Positions 32,701 to 43,489 are shown, numbered from the stretch's first letter. The stretch is DNA of 64,000 nt from Paraescarpia echinospica (GCA_020002185.1 CM034544.1:4083632-4147631); one strand, 5' to 3'. Notes: a model not told the origin generated them from the sequence alone. Program-made: numbers and translations.

Positions 32701-35700
32701 CCTTCTATTAAGCTTACATTAGGCGGTGTAACAAATATTTAAGATACAACAATATTTGTTAAATTTTGCATTCCAATAAGCATACGTGGGTGTACACCCA
32801 TTTTCTTGATGTTGACGGGTACAGCCATCTCGGCAGACGTGACTGGTAAGAGAATTATGCATCCAGGTATGACCAAAAGGATACTGGAACTCAGTAAAGT
32901 CTGATAATTCGGGTGAATCTTTCAATATTTTTTGACCACTAAACTTTGAATCTAGTGTGTCGTTGGTAGAAATTAAATTACAATGATGGATTCAGCAGTA
33001 AAAGTTGACTGTGGCCTAGGCTTGAATCTTAGAGACTGTGGCCTAGGCTTGAATCTTAGAGACTGTGGCCTAGGCTAGAATCTTAGAGACTGTGGCCTAG
33101 GCTAGAATCTTAGAGACTGTGGCCTAGGCTAGAATCTTAGAGACTGTGGCCTAGGCTAGAATCTTAGAGACTGTGGCCTAGACTAGAATCTTAGAGACTG
33201 TGGCCTAGGCTAGAATCTTAGAGACTGTGGCCTAGGCTTGAATCTTAGAGACTGTGGCCTAGGCTTGAATCTTAGAGACTGTGGCTTTGGTGTCAGATGC
33301 TGCTAATTAGGGCACTGCATTTGTCAGATTCATTGCTAAAGTTTAAGCTAACTTAAAGAGCAACATTTTGAGAAAAAGGTTTAAAATTGGGCTATGTAAA
33401 AACAGTGCCCGTAGCAACCATACATGTAACGTGTTGTTAGTTTTGGATTACTTGCTGAGGATAAGAAATGGGACTTTCATTAAAGATGAGGTATGCATTT
33501 CAGTCAAAATCACAAAACTTATGGGACAAGACTTAGACAGCTATTTTTGGTTCTTTGGCAGAATAGGCATGTGCGACTGACACAGCATCTGTTGTATCGT
33601 TTTATTGTCTGTGGTGTAAAGGTACCTGGGACTCTGCTGGACAGGGTTGTATCGATTGGCGAGTCACCCACTAAGCAGGCTTCAGACCTATAACTAGTGT
33701 CCCTAATGATGGTCATGTCATTAGACACCTTTTAGTCACCGATAACTTTACTAAGCCACATTCATATCTTTTAGTCATCCTCTTAACCATTGCACTCTAA
33801 TTTATTTTGTCTTTCTTTTAACTGATCTACGTTATACTGAGTTTACATTTTATATCATGTCATTGTACTAACCGTCTTACTATTTATCCTGTCTTATATG
33901 TGAATCGACATAAGTTATACCGAGTTCACATATTATATCATGTCATTTTATGTATTCTCGCTAGTCACTTTACCAGCCATTGTACTATTACTAGTCTTTT
34001 ATATGTGAATGTATATATATATATATATAATAATATATACCGGTATATATGTATTTTAATGTTTTTTTCTCTGGTAATGGAGATTGAATAAACTAATAAT
34101 AATAATGATATGTGGTTTGCTGTGGGGGGTCACATGCCGGTATATTTGGATGATGATTGTCTTTACTTGTGTTGTTCAACAGGTGAAATCTCACATGCGT
34201 TTGGGGACAAGGCAGTTGACTACGTAATGCGGATTGCCGAGGGTAAATACGACTACCTGCCCCGCATGAGTCGCCCCATCCTCTTCCGTATTGTCAGCTA
34301 CTTGGAGCTCGAGGACACCGCCAAGCTGGCACAAGTGTCACATCTCTTCAACGAGGTGTGTAGTGTTTTGTGATCTCTTCCGTGAGATGTGTAGTGTCTT
34401 GAGATCTTTTCCATGAGATGTGTAGTGTCTTGAGATCTCTTCCATGCTATGTCATGTGTAGTGTCTTTTACATATCTTTCATCAGATTTACATACTGCCA
34501 GTCACGCGAAATTTATGTTCCTATTTCAAATGGTCACTGGTGGCCGGGATAATTGCAGGTACTGACTACGTCGTTAGAATAGTACTAGTGACAGGGTAGT
34601 GGGTGTTGTAGTGTTAGGCCAACTGACTGTACTAAGACTAAGATAGTGTATTTATTGAGTTTAGTCTATCATTTACAGCCTATAATACAGGGATAGGCTT
34701 ATATATTAGAGTTGAGTAGACTAGACGAAGTCGATGACTAGCGTAACATAATGGTTTTGCCGTCCCCGGGCATGACTTTGTGTTTGTCTTTGATCTAGTC
34801 AAGCTACTATACTGTGTAGTCTATAGTCTGGCCCTAGGTATACCGGCTACTAATATTAATCCTAATGACACCACAAATAGACAATGACGTGATGTATTGT
34901 TATAATTTGTCAAGCTTTTGTAGTCAGCATGCTGTTTTTGAAATTTACATAAAATCAGAATTACAATGTGTATAGATTCATTTACATTACAGTTACGCTT
35001 CTTCACGTTTGATTTCCACCAATGCTGGTTATGAACATATATCTTACCTTGATAACTGAACGCATCAAAACACCTCATAGTTTATTAGAGACAATAAGGT
35101 TTGGGTGCAACTATCGTCATAGTCACAGTATTAAAGTATTACTGACAGTGGTGTTCTTTTCGTGACAATATCGGACACGGTTCTGAACTATTACTGACAG
35201 CAGGCCTATATTCCTGAACATCAGTGTAAATGGGAAGATGGATTAGTGACAGGAAGTTTTTGGGGTAGGCAGGTCTGCCTCCATCAGATGTGTAGTGTTT
35301 TGTGATCTCTTCCACAAGGTGTGTAAGTGTCTTTTGGTGTCTTTCATCAGATGTGTTGTGTCTTGTGATCTCCTCCATCAGATGTGTAGTGTTTTGTGAT
35401 CTCTTCCACAAGGTGTGTAGTGTCTTGTGATATCTTCAACAAGGTGGGTAGTATCTTGTGATCGCTTCCATGAGATGTGTAGTGTCTTCTGATCTCTTTT
35501 ACAGTTTGTGTAGTGTCTTGAGATCTCTTCCATCAGATGGTGTAGTGTCTTGAGATCTCTTTAATCAGATATGCAGTGTCTTGTGATCTCTTCAACACGG
35601 TGTGTAGTGTCTTGTGATCTCATCCATGAAAATTCCTCATTCCAGTCATGTTATGTTTGCCCGGAAAATGTGGTATGGGCATTTTATATTCTGCAAAACA

Positions 35701-38700
35701 TATCTAGAAGCTTTTTTCTCAGTTTTGTTCTTTGTGTCACTTCATGGCATATTTCATAGTATACAGCATTTAATGTGCATCCTATGAAATAGGATATATA
35801 TTTAGGATATGGTAAGATATGCATAATAATAGCAAATAATTTATTCTGTTGGTTCAATGAAGACACACTTCATATGTACCCCTTAGTGTGGACTGTCGCA
35901 GTATAGACACAATATGACTGTCTGTTGTAGATCTGTGAGTCAAATGAGGTGTGGACTGTCGCAGTATAGACACAATATGACTGTCTGTTGTAGATCTGTG
36001 AGTCGAATGAGGTGTGGGAGTCTATATATCACAAACACAGCAGTACACCCATTACTCGCGAACTGGAGACACTCGCCCAGGCGATTGGCTGGAAGAAGTT
36101 GTTCTTCACCAACAAACTTCAGATCCAGGTTCGTAGAATATTTGTGACACGTCGCAGTGTTGTTTCTCTTTATGTCCGGGCAGAGGCTGGCCTCGATACT
36201 CTTCCTCATTTTCTGTTTTCTTTTTCTTCCCACTCACTGTTCCTGCACTGTTGTCTCCACCAACCGTCTCCACTCACCTCTACCTTTCACTGCTGTCTCC
36301 ACCAACCATCTCCACTCCACTCTATCTTTCACTGCTGTCTCCACCAACCGTCTCCACTCCCCTCTACCTTTCACTGCTGTCTCCACCAACCATCTCCACT
36401 CCCCTCTACCTTCCACTGCTGTCTCCACCAACCATCTCCACTCCCCTCTATCTTTTACTGCTGTCTCCACCAACCATCTCCACTCACCTCTATCTTTCAC
36501 TGCTGTCTCCACCAACCATCTCCACTCCCCTCTATCTTTCACTGCTGTCTCCACCAACCATCTCCACTCCCCTCTACCTTTCACTGCTGTCTCCACCAAC
36601 CGTCTCCACTCCCCTCTATCTTTCACTGTTGTCTCCACCAACCATCTCCACTCCCCTCTATCTTTCACTGCTGTCTCCACCAACCATCTCCACTCCCCTC
36701 TACCTTCCAATGCTGTCTCCACCAACCAACTCCACTCCCCTCTACTTTCCACTGCTGTCTCCACTCACCTCTATCTTTCACTGCTGTCTCCACCAACCAT
36801 CTCCACTCACCTCTATCTTTCACTGCTGTCTCCACTCACCTCTATCTTTCACTGCTGTCTCCACCAACCATCTCCACTCCCCTCTATCTTTCACTGCTGT
36901 CTCCACCAACCATCTCCACTCCCCTCTATCTTTCACTGCTGTCTCCACCAACCGTCTCCACTCACCTCTATCTTTCACTGCTGTCCCCACCAACCGTCTC
37001 CACTCCCCTCTATCTTTCACTGTTGTCTCCACCAACCATCTCCACTCCCCTCTATCTTTCACTGCTGTCTCCACCAACCATCTCCACTCCCCTCTATCTT
37101 TCACTGCTGTCTCCACCAACCATCTCCACTCCCCTCTACCTTTCACTGCTGTCTCCACCAACCATCTCCACTCCCCTCTACCTTTCACTGCTGTCTCCAC
37201 CAACCATCTCCACTCCCCTCTACCTTCCACTGCTGTCTCCACCAACCGTCTCCACTCCCCTCTACCTTTCACTGCTGTCTCCACCAACCGTCTCCACTCC
37301 CCTCTATCTTTTACTGCTGTTTCCATCAACCATCTCCACTCCCCTCTATCTTTCACTGCTGTTTCCACCAACCATCTCCACTCCCCTCTATCTTTCACTG
37401 CTGTCTCCACCAACCATCTCCACTCCCCTCTATCTTTCACTGCTGTCTCCACCAACCATCTCCACTCCCCTCTACCTTTCACTGCTGTCTCCACCAACCA
37501 TCTCCACTCCCCTCTACCTTTCACCGCTGTCTCCACCAACCATCTCCACTCCCCTCTACCTTCCACTGCTGTCTCCACCAACCGTCTCCACTCCCCTCTA
37601 CCTTTCACTGCTGTCTCCACCAACCGTCTCCACTCCCCTCTATCTTTCACTGCTGTTTCCATCAACCGTCTCCACTCCCCTCTATCTTTAACTGCTGTCT
37701 CCACCAACCGTCTCCACTCCCCTCTACCTTTCACTGCTGTCTCCACCAACCATCTCCACTCCCCTCTATCTTTCACTGCTGTTTCCATCAACCGTCTCCA
37801 CTCCCCTCTATCTTTCACTGCTGTCTCCACCAACCGTCTCCACTCCACTCTACCTTTCACTGCTGTCTCCACCAACCGTCTCCACTCCCCTCTATCTTTC
37901 ACTGCTGTTTCCATCAACCATCTCCACTCCCCTCTATCTTTCACTGCTGTCTCCACCAACCGTCTCCACTCCCCTCTACCATTCACTGCTGTCTCCACCA
38001 ACCATCTCCACTCCCCTCTATCTTTCACTGCTGTTTCTATCAACCATCTCCACTCCCCTCTATCTTTCACTGCTGTCTCCACCAACCGTCTCCACTCTGC
38101 TCTACCTTTCACTGCTGTCTCCACCAACCATCTCCACTCCCCTCTATCATTCACTGCTGTTTCCATCAACCATCTCCACTCCCCTCTATCTTTCACTGCT
38201 GTCTCCACCAACCGCTTCCACTCCCCTCTATCTTTCACTGCTGTTTCCATCAACCATCTACACTCCCCTCTATCTTTCACTGCTGTCTCCACCAACCATT
38301 TCCACTCCCCTCTACCTTTCACTGCTGTCTCCACCAACCATCTCCACTCCCCTCTACTTTTCATTGCTGTCTCCACCAACCGTCTCCACTCCCCTCTATC
38401 TTTCATTGCTGTCTCCACCAACCGCCTCCACTTCCCTCTATCTTTCATTGCTATCTCCACCAACCATCTCCACTCCCCTCTGTCTTTCACTGCAGTCTCC
38501 ACCAACAGTCTCCACTCTAATCTATCTTATACTGCTGTCTCCAAAAACTGTCTCTACTCCCCTCTATCTTTCACTGCTGTCTCCACCAACTATCTCCACT
38601 CCCCTCTATCTTTCACTGCTGTCTCCACCAACCATCTCCACTCCCCTCTATTTTTCACTGCTGTCTCCACCAACTGCCTCCACTCCCCTCTATCTTTCAC

Positions 38701-40089
38701 TGCTGTCTCCACCAACCATCTCCACTCCCCTCTGTCTTTCACTGCAGTCTCCACCAACAGTCTCCACTCCCCTCTACCTTTCACTGCTGTCTCCACCAAC
38801 AGTCTCCACTCCCCTCTATCTTATACTGCTGTCTCCAAAAACTGTCTCTACTCCCCTCTATCTTTCACTGCTGTCTCCACCAACTATCTCCACTCCCCTC
38901 TATCTTTCACTGCTGTCTCCACCAACCATCTCCACTCCCCTCATTTTTTCACTGCTGTCTCCACAAACTGCCTCCACTCCCCTCTATCTTTCACTGCTGT
39001 CTCCACCAACTATCTCCACTCCCCTCTATCTTTCACTGCTGTCTCCACCAACAGTCTCCACTCCCCTCTATCTTTCACTGGTGTCTCCACCAGCTGTCTC
39101 CATTCCCCTCTATCTTTCACTGCTGACTCCTCTCCCCTCTACCTTTCACTGCTGTGTCCACCGACCGCATTTTTCGTGTAGACATGAAGTTATTAACTAC
39201 CCTGAAACATAGATGCTAAAATTAATGAGTTTGGTAAATCATAATTTTCTAAACTTTAGTTATAAAAAATTTTGGGGTGGTCCCAAGGTGACCTTAATTG
39301 CGAGATGGCTGCATTACTGAGGTGACCGTAAAGCGAGATTCAACTATGTTTCACTTGTGCATGTCTTCAATACAATGAAATTTTTTTTATAGTTTCCATG
39401 TTAATTACATAATTTATATACGAATATACACATAGGGCTAGTGGTCATGCTAACAAAGAAACTACTTGAAGAAGTAGGAAATTATATTTGTTACTCTATC
39501 TTCTCAGTGGTGTGGATAATTAAATTGTGTAAGTTAATCTTTCCACCAAGACATATCATCCTTTCTAAAAGAAATGTCTCCGGGTTTTTTCAAACAATAT
39601 CTGCTTGAAGTCAGCCCATAATAAACACATTTCATAAGCATAAGTTATTTGGGTATTAAATAAAACTTAACTTTGTATTAAGAAACCATGTAACTTATGT
39701 AATCTGAGAGCAAAACGCAGTTAAAAACATTTCTTCGAGTTATTATGATTAAATGGACACATGTCTCAGGCTCTAAGCTTTACTAGGAAACACCTTTTGG
39801 ACTTTTATGGTTCAGGGGCCAATTTCTTGAAGCGTAGTTAAAGTTATGTAATTACTTAGCGTCACGTGTTTGTGTCTCCTATGTTCGCTCATATTAAAAA
39901 AATCGCGTAATTTACAAAGACAATCATGTTAGCGTTAAGAACGTTCTTAGCCACTTCATGTGTCAACTGTTACAGGTGCAGCTGCGTCGAAGCAGACAGC
40001 AGGCCGGTCAAGACTGGACACCCATGGTCAACATAGGGTCAGACTGGTCAGATGACATGGAACTCAACAGTGACTTTGACCTCAAGTAA
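23617..40089 (+). CDS. FBXO36: F-box only protein 36 (5 exons, complete)
   Basis: Substrate-recognition subunit of an SCF (SKP1-CUL1-F-box) ubiquitin ligase; substrates unknown. Exons 23617-23727, 31363-31471, 34183-34355, 35994-36128 and 39976-40089 join in phase to about 213 residues, a little longer than the mammalian protein (about 190). Order: N-terminal PPPCKDYHQLYITYNK, the W-W motif ISFRWWKISLRS, a linker, the F-box (LPRMSRPILFRIVSYLELED, then AKLAQVSHLFNEICESNEVW) and the family hallmark GWKKLFFTNKLQIQ. The acidic tail is DDMELNSDFDLK. The ATG at 23617 (context ACCAAAATGG) is chosen because it leaves an N-terminus similar in length to the family; 23665 is an alternative. Introns are unusually full of tandem repeats and LINEs. 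All splice sites are GT-AG. Confidence 0.92.
24045..24650 (+). mobile_element. LINE 3' remnant (CR1/Jockey-type RT C-terminus)
   Basis: Frames show TVFKSLVRPHIEYANQVWAP, NVQRRTTKLIPGFKNL, RLKLPTLSYRHLRGDMIELY and WNSLPQSVVEAPSVQSF. These are the standard non-LTR C-terminal landmarks. Several frameshifts and stops; intronic in FBXO36. Confidence 0.8.
24651..25850. other. FBXO36 intron 1, no gene seen
   Basis: AT-rich intronic DNA without recognisable elements. Confidence 0.45.
25850..27970 (+). mobile_element. LINE with PHD-like, endonuclease and deleted RT domains
   Basis: The order is a Cys/His cluster (CAACDPCNISYHAKCMSM), an APE-type endonuclease (DIVLGCETWLHQ, GAVYCPPNTDQ, then in a shifted frame GDANLPDIDW and ISDHDVLVE), and an RT N-terminal part (HEATGPDFIPTRLLK, GDWKKDVTLIFKKGD). 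The C-terminal part is YLGVTIGANLNWNAHIDTI and RPIMEYASSSWDPHT. The RT palm with its Y-x-D-D box is missing between about 27630 and 27640, so this copy is an internally deleted, non-autonomous CR1/Jockey-group element in FBXO36 intron 1. Confidence 0.85.
27971..28340. other. FBXO36 intron 1, no gene seen
   Basis: AT-rich spacer between the LINE and the 24 bp array. Confidence 0.45.
28345..29860 (+). repeat. 24 bp minisatellite, about 62 copies
   Basis: Unit GGCAACAGTTGTGCCTGTCATGAC with GGTAAC and GACTGTC variants. A few units are disrupted near 28535-28680. Blocks of variants repeat (28875-28960 resembles 29305-29390). Both strands stay open for 400-500 codons only because the unit is 8 codons long. 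Confidence 0.97.
29861..31362. other. FBXO36 intron 1, no gene seen
   Basis: AT-rich. Contains three ~29 bp copies of CATTTTCAGTCATTTCA near 31143-31222. A 13 bp hairpin (CACAAAACGACTT and its complement) lies near 31224-31257. Confidence 0.5.
31363..31471 (+). CDS. FBXO36: FBXO36 exon 2
   Basis: Encodes ISFRWWKISLRSDGK and CTFDDFLCDEVAQ. Acceptor TTTTTCTAG, donor GTGAGT, exit phase 1 matching exon 3. The RWWKISLR motif is diagnostic. Confidence 0.92.
31472..32300. other. FBXO36 intron 2, no gene seen
   Basis: AT-rich intronic sequence. Confidence 0.4.
32303..32632 (+). mobile_element. tRNA-derived SINE, about 0.33 kb
   Basis: The head has an A box (AGTAGCGCAGTGGTAAAAGC) and B box (GGGTTCGAATCC). 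A body follows with TTGGGCAAGTTCGTTTATTC and GTATGAATGAGTACCTGGCT. The tail is AAAGCGCTTTGAGCAG, then GCGCTATATAAGAAC and a T-rich end. Related copies lie at 22945-23082 and 15955-16025. Confidence 0.88.
33005..33290 (+). repeat. 27 bp minisatellite, about 10 copies
   Basis: Unit AGACTGTGGCCTAGGC followed by TTGAATCTTAG or TAGAATCTTAG. TTGAATC units sit at both ends and TAGAATC units in the middle. Confidence 0.95.
33300..34182. other. FBXO36 intron 2, 3' part
   Basis: No gene. 33475-33600 resembles 690-790 in the first calpain intron (both have GCATTTCTGTCAAAATCACAAAA-like sequence and a GGGACA...GCTATTTTTGG block), so it is another dispersed repeat. An (AT)n stretch lies at 34012-34050. 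Confidence 0.5.
34183..34355 (+). CDS. FBXO36: FBXO36 exon 3 (F-box)
   Basis: Encodes EISHAFGDKAVDYVMRI, then the F-box start LPRMSRPILFRIVSYLELED and AKLAQVSHLFNE. Acceptor TTCAACAG, donor GTGTGT, phase 0 exit. Confidence 0.93.
34356..34460 (+). repeat. 33 bp degenerate repeat starting at the exon 3 donor
   Basis: GTGTGTAGTGTTTTGTGATCT and relatives, about three copies directly after the exon 3 splice donor. Related units reappear at 35280-35640. Confidence 0.75.
34461..35279. other. FBXO36 intron 3, no gene seen
   Basis: AT-rich intronic DNA between the two parts of the 33 bp repeat. Confidence 0.45.
35280..35640 (+). repeat. 33 bp degenerate minisatellite, about 10 copies
   Basis: Units GTGTAGTGTCTTGTGATCTC with TTCCATCAGAT or TTCAACAAGGT endings. 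The TTCAACACGGTGTGTAGTG variant closely resembles the exon 3/intron junction TTCAACGAG|GTGTGTAGTG. Confidence 0.8.
35886..36011 (+). repeat. 63 bp tandem duplication covering the exon 4 acceptor
   Basis: Copies 35886-35948 and 35949-36011 differ at one base. Each includes the pyrimidine-rich tract TGTCTGTTGTAG and the first 18 exon 4 bases. Only the second copy continues as coding exon. Confidence 0.93.
35994..36128 (+). CDS. FBXO36: FBXO36 exon 4
   Basis: 45 codons: ICESNEVWESIYHKHS, ITRELETLAQAI, then GWKKLFFTNKLQIQ. Acceptor GTTGTAG, donor GTTCGT. The upstream duplicated acceptor (35928-35930) would read into a TAG after 12 codons. Confidence 0.92.
36245..39178 (+). repeat. 42 bp minisatellite, about 70 copies, with higher-order structure
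   Basis: Unit CCACCAACCATCTCCACTCC followed by CCTCTATCTTTCACTGCTGTCT. Variants (CGTC/CATC, TACC/TATC, TTCCATCAACC) form an 8-unit block (336 bp) duplicated at about 37090-37760. A 3-unit block (126 bp) is reiterated at about 37680-38260. It fills most of FBXO36 intron 4. Open frames of 560-976 codons are by-products of a 14-codon unit. Confidence 0.97.
39179..39975. other. FBXO36 intron 4, 3' part
   Basis: AT-rich, no gene seen; ends at the acceptor CTGTTACAG. Confidence 0.45.
39976..40089 (+). CDS. FBXO36: FBXO36 exon 5 (terminal)
   Basis: Encodes VQLRRSRQQAGQDWTPMV, ending in an acidic SDDMELNSDFDLK and TAA at 40087-40089. Confidence 0.85.
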   Translation: MQLRRSRQQAGQDWTPMVNIGSDWSDDMELNSDFDLK

Positions 40090-41929
40090 CCATGACGATG
40101 TTTGCTTGACCCCGTGTAGAGAGCTACGGTCTGATGATTAACCTGCAGTGAATGGTGGATTGGTGTTATTATATGTGTAAAACCTTGTACAACTCTGACT
40201 GTTCATACCGTCTGTGTTTTCTATCGTGTGTTGTGTAATTACTGTCATGTATTCTGTTGAGTCAGTGCTTTGTTGATACACGATGACATTGCCATGACAT
40301 GAGACAACACAGATGTAGGTGACAGTATTCTGTCGAGTATGGTCTTATTATTTTCTCATTATAACTTGTTTTCTTATTTTTATGATCTGTCCAAAGCTGT
40401 TATAGCCAAGTACATGGCATGTTGATTTGTGCCGATTTATGTCAGAGATCTGACGTTGATGTTATATGTTTCAGTTGATTGACATCTATCTGTTATGGTT
40501 ACACAATACAGACACATACACATACACACACACGCACACACACGCACACACGCACACTCACACGATTTGGCTATGCATACATAGACACACATACTGTCAT
40601 ATATGCAGCCATGCACACACAATCATGCACACGCACTCACATTATGCTGCTATTGTCACTAGCGTTCTTTTCTTCAAAATTGAAATGTTTTTTTCTTAAT
40701 AAATCCTGCCGCATCCACCATTGCCATAGAAACTGCCGTAATAATCTCAAATATACTGAATTTCTGTGTTGTTGTTTGTATTTTCTTAATTTTTTTATTA
40801 TCCCGTTATTATATTATATGCAGGCTGAAATCAAGTTATGTCCAGCTAATGGAGTTTTGGTCACGACTTATTCATAATGAAATTCTTAAGGAAGCTGTGA
40901 TCTTGACATGTGTGTTGTGATTATATGGGTTTTTCGTTCAGAGACCTGAAATGTTACGTCCCTTATAATTTGAACCATGTGTCGGGATTCAAAATCCTGA
41001 CGTTGAGGCAGGGAACGTTGACCAGATGGCAGTATTGCATGAAAATGTCGTTAAAATTAGAACTTTTCTTTCAAAGTTCGCAAAGCTTTGTTTGCGTGCA
41101 CAGTTGTATTCATTAATTTTGAATTGTATGGAGGAGAAATGTGATAACAAAAATATGAAAAATACAATTTAGAAATATTTTGGCCTGAACTCAGTTTTGC
41201 TCTCGTATTGTTGTTTATGCAGAATGCTTTCTTTTAAGGTGCTTATTGGTGAACAATTAACCTCTGTGATAGGATAGAATATCTTCACTGATACTATGTA
41301 TGGCAACATCTGGGAACAGAAACCTATATATTGATTGTGAAATCATTGTATTTTTGTGTGTTTGTTTAATTCACACAATTGTGCCATTTTCATGCTTACA
41401 TATATACGTAGATATCGCTCAAACCTGGACAGGGCTTGGCTTATTATGACCAAGACCCAGTTGAATATGGGGTGTTCTTGACGAATAATCTGTTACGCTA
41501 GATTTCAGTGCTATTAACCAGTAGTGCTGTGTGTGCGTTGCGACTACCTAGCTTGTTTAAAATGCATATCACTGTGGCACGTTTTGATTTGTTCAATAAG
41601 GGTCACTAATATACTGTACAACAACAACGTGCTATATTACTTTATCTTTGTATTTTTGTACGGAGCTGCCAAATTTTCAATAAAATGTTTTCACATTCCC
41701 GTGATGATAGGGTTGTGGTTATTTATTAAATATGCATTTTTTTTTATAGATTTAGCGCATCAAGACATAGGTAGGGTATACCTGTCAACTAAAAAAAATT
41801 CTTACCAAATCCGGCAGATTTGCCTGTATTCCGGGAGACGGGGAGATACACTAAAAATCCGGGATTTCACTGGAAAACTGGCAAATATAGTAGGGCCCAC
41901 CTTAAGGGGTGTTGTAGTGCAGTAATTGA
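40090..41929. other. FBXO36 3' UTR and downstream intergenic DNA
   Basis: Candidate polyadenylation signals AATAAA at 40698-40703 and 41679-41684. A CA-rich tract lies at 40510-40640. No further gene is seen. Confidence 0.55.
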
Positions 41930-42260
41930 AACCATAGGCGGATCCAGCGGGGCCTGGGTGGCACGTGCCCCCTAGACCTTTGGAATGTGGCGTGCCCGTA
42001 GACCTCTTTGAATGGACCCACATCACGATGCCCCCTAGACCGTTTGAAATGTGCCCCGTTCAGGTTACAATAAGCTTAAGTTACGGCGACGCGGCGGCGA
42101 AAAATGTTCAACTGCACCTCCCCCGTCTGTTCCGATGTCACCAGTCGAGCCGGGACAGCTGAGCAGTTGACGTTAAGGTGACGTTAAGGCACCGACACAT
42201 GTTGTACACCATTTGGTTCGACCGCGTGCCTCCCCCCCCCCCCCGACTACCTCTTTGGAA
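41930..42260 (+). repeat. Dispersed repeat family C, copy 2
   Basis: Inverted relative of 17030-17335, starting CATAGGCGGATCCAGCGGGG. It contains a GACGCGGCGGC core and ends around a C-run at 42230-42244. Confidence 0.65.
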
Positions 42261-42389
42261 CCGCCCCTGAGAACACCTATTGAGAGATTCCAGTGTAATG
42301 GACCGAGACTAGTCCCGTGCCGAAAGTAGACATTTACTAACGAGTAACATTTAAATAGCTGGACTAGACACAGTATTAAACAGACGCAC

Positions 42390-42625
42390 GTACTGTTCTT
42401 AAAATTGAATCTGCCCGCTGAATTGTGTTTAGTAAGCCCGTAACAACAGTGGCAATTTGAAGGTACAACCACGGGAACATGTTCAAGTAGTAAACAAAAC
42501 ATACAGTTTCAAAACAAACTTTATTGGCAATATGGCCCAGTCGAGCTGAGTTAACCGCCATACCCTTTGATGTTAAACTTTCCCACGTTCAACTCAGCAG
42601 ACTTTGCTAATTCTGGGTAGATGAG
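42390..42625 (-). repeat. Dispersed repeat family A, copy 2 (inverted)
   Basis: Reverse complement matches 14845-15090 (GCCAATAAAG, TTTTGAAACT, GGGCTTACTAAACACAATT). Confidence 0.75.
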
Positions 42626-42639
42626 CAGACCACGTTTCT

Positions 42640-43030
42640 TTAGCATCAATGTCAATATAGTACACCTACGAAGTTAGGAACATATGCAACGCTCTAGATA
42701 ACAGATAAAACAAACGGAACGATACGAGCGACAGAGCAAGTAATTCCTGTATTTAAGAAGCAGTAAAGGAAAATGCTCTTAAATGACCAGAAGGTCACAC
42801 CATCCAGCAAAGGTTGAAGACGCTTACAATGTCTAACACCAAAACATCACAACTGACAGCAGAATGAGCTACGACCAGGCCAAGAAGAACACGGACATTG
42901 CCTACAACATTGAGCATAAATAAAACCTTAGCATGTATGTATGTAGGTAGGGTAATAATAAAAAACAATTGTGCACATCATCATCGTTTTTTTATTACTA
43001 CTACTATACACGTAAAAGCGAAAAGCGTTG
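42640..43030. other. Left flank of the Polinton block
   Basis: No gene and no recognisable terminal inverted repeat partner to the right side. The left boundary of the element was not found. Confidence 0.4.
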
Positions 43031-43489
43031 TTAATTATGTAATGGTTTTAGCCAATCGAATACGAGACAGTCATTGGCCACCCAATCGGTGCCGAATAGG
43101 CTCTGGAACGTCGTCAACGGCATACCGCGACATCGGAGGAGGAGGTAGGCGACGCAATATTGTCCGCACACGTTAGAGATGACGCTCTGCAGCCGCTTTT
43201 CGTTGTACGTCCACTCGTCGCCGCAGTTGCGGTGCAGCAACGCGCGGAAGTCGGCGAGCAGCGGCGGCAGACCGTACGAATCGAGGTACTCGCCTCGCCG
43301 GTCGGCGTCCACGTCGGCCACCCAGTGCTCCCCCGGCTCGCCGCCGTCGTCGGTGTTGCACACGAAGGCCGTCGGGTAAACGGTGGTGGTGGTGGTGGTA
43401 AGTAGCGCGTCTTTAGGCACGACGCCGACGACGATACGTTTAGCGTACGTATCGCGTTCCAGGCGACGCATCAGTTGGAACGTATCCAT
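43031..43489 (-). CDS. Adenain-like capsid maturation cysteine protease
   Basis: 152 residues, short like adenovirus-type proteases of Polintons. It cleaves capsid precursors during virion maturation. Catalytic features visible: GEHWVAD (His), GEYLDSYG (Asp), then LQSVISNVCGQYC with the oxyanion Gln and nucleophile Cys. The start ATG overlaps the last base of the terminal capsid-frame stop (TAATG), a tight viral-style junction. No break is seen in this gene. Confidence 0.88.
   Translation of the reverse strand: MDTFQLMRRLERDTYAKRIVVGVVPKDALLTTTTTTVYPTAFVCNTDDGGEPGEHWVADVDADRRGEYLDSYGLPPLLADFRALLHRNCGDEWTYNEKRLQSVISNVCGQYCVAYLLLRCRGMPLTTFQSLFGTDWVANDCLVFDWLKPLHN

Noticed and set aside
36157..39212. 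Open frames of 282-976 codons on both strands
   Set aside because: They are produced by the 42 bp array (14 codons per unit), read equally well in several frames, and overlap a real intron between FBXO36 exons 4 and 5.
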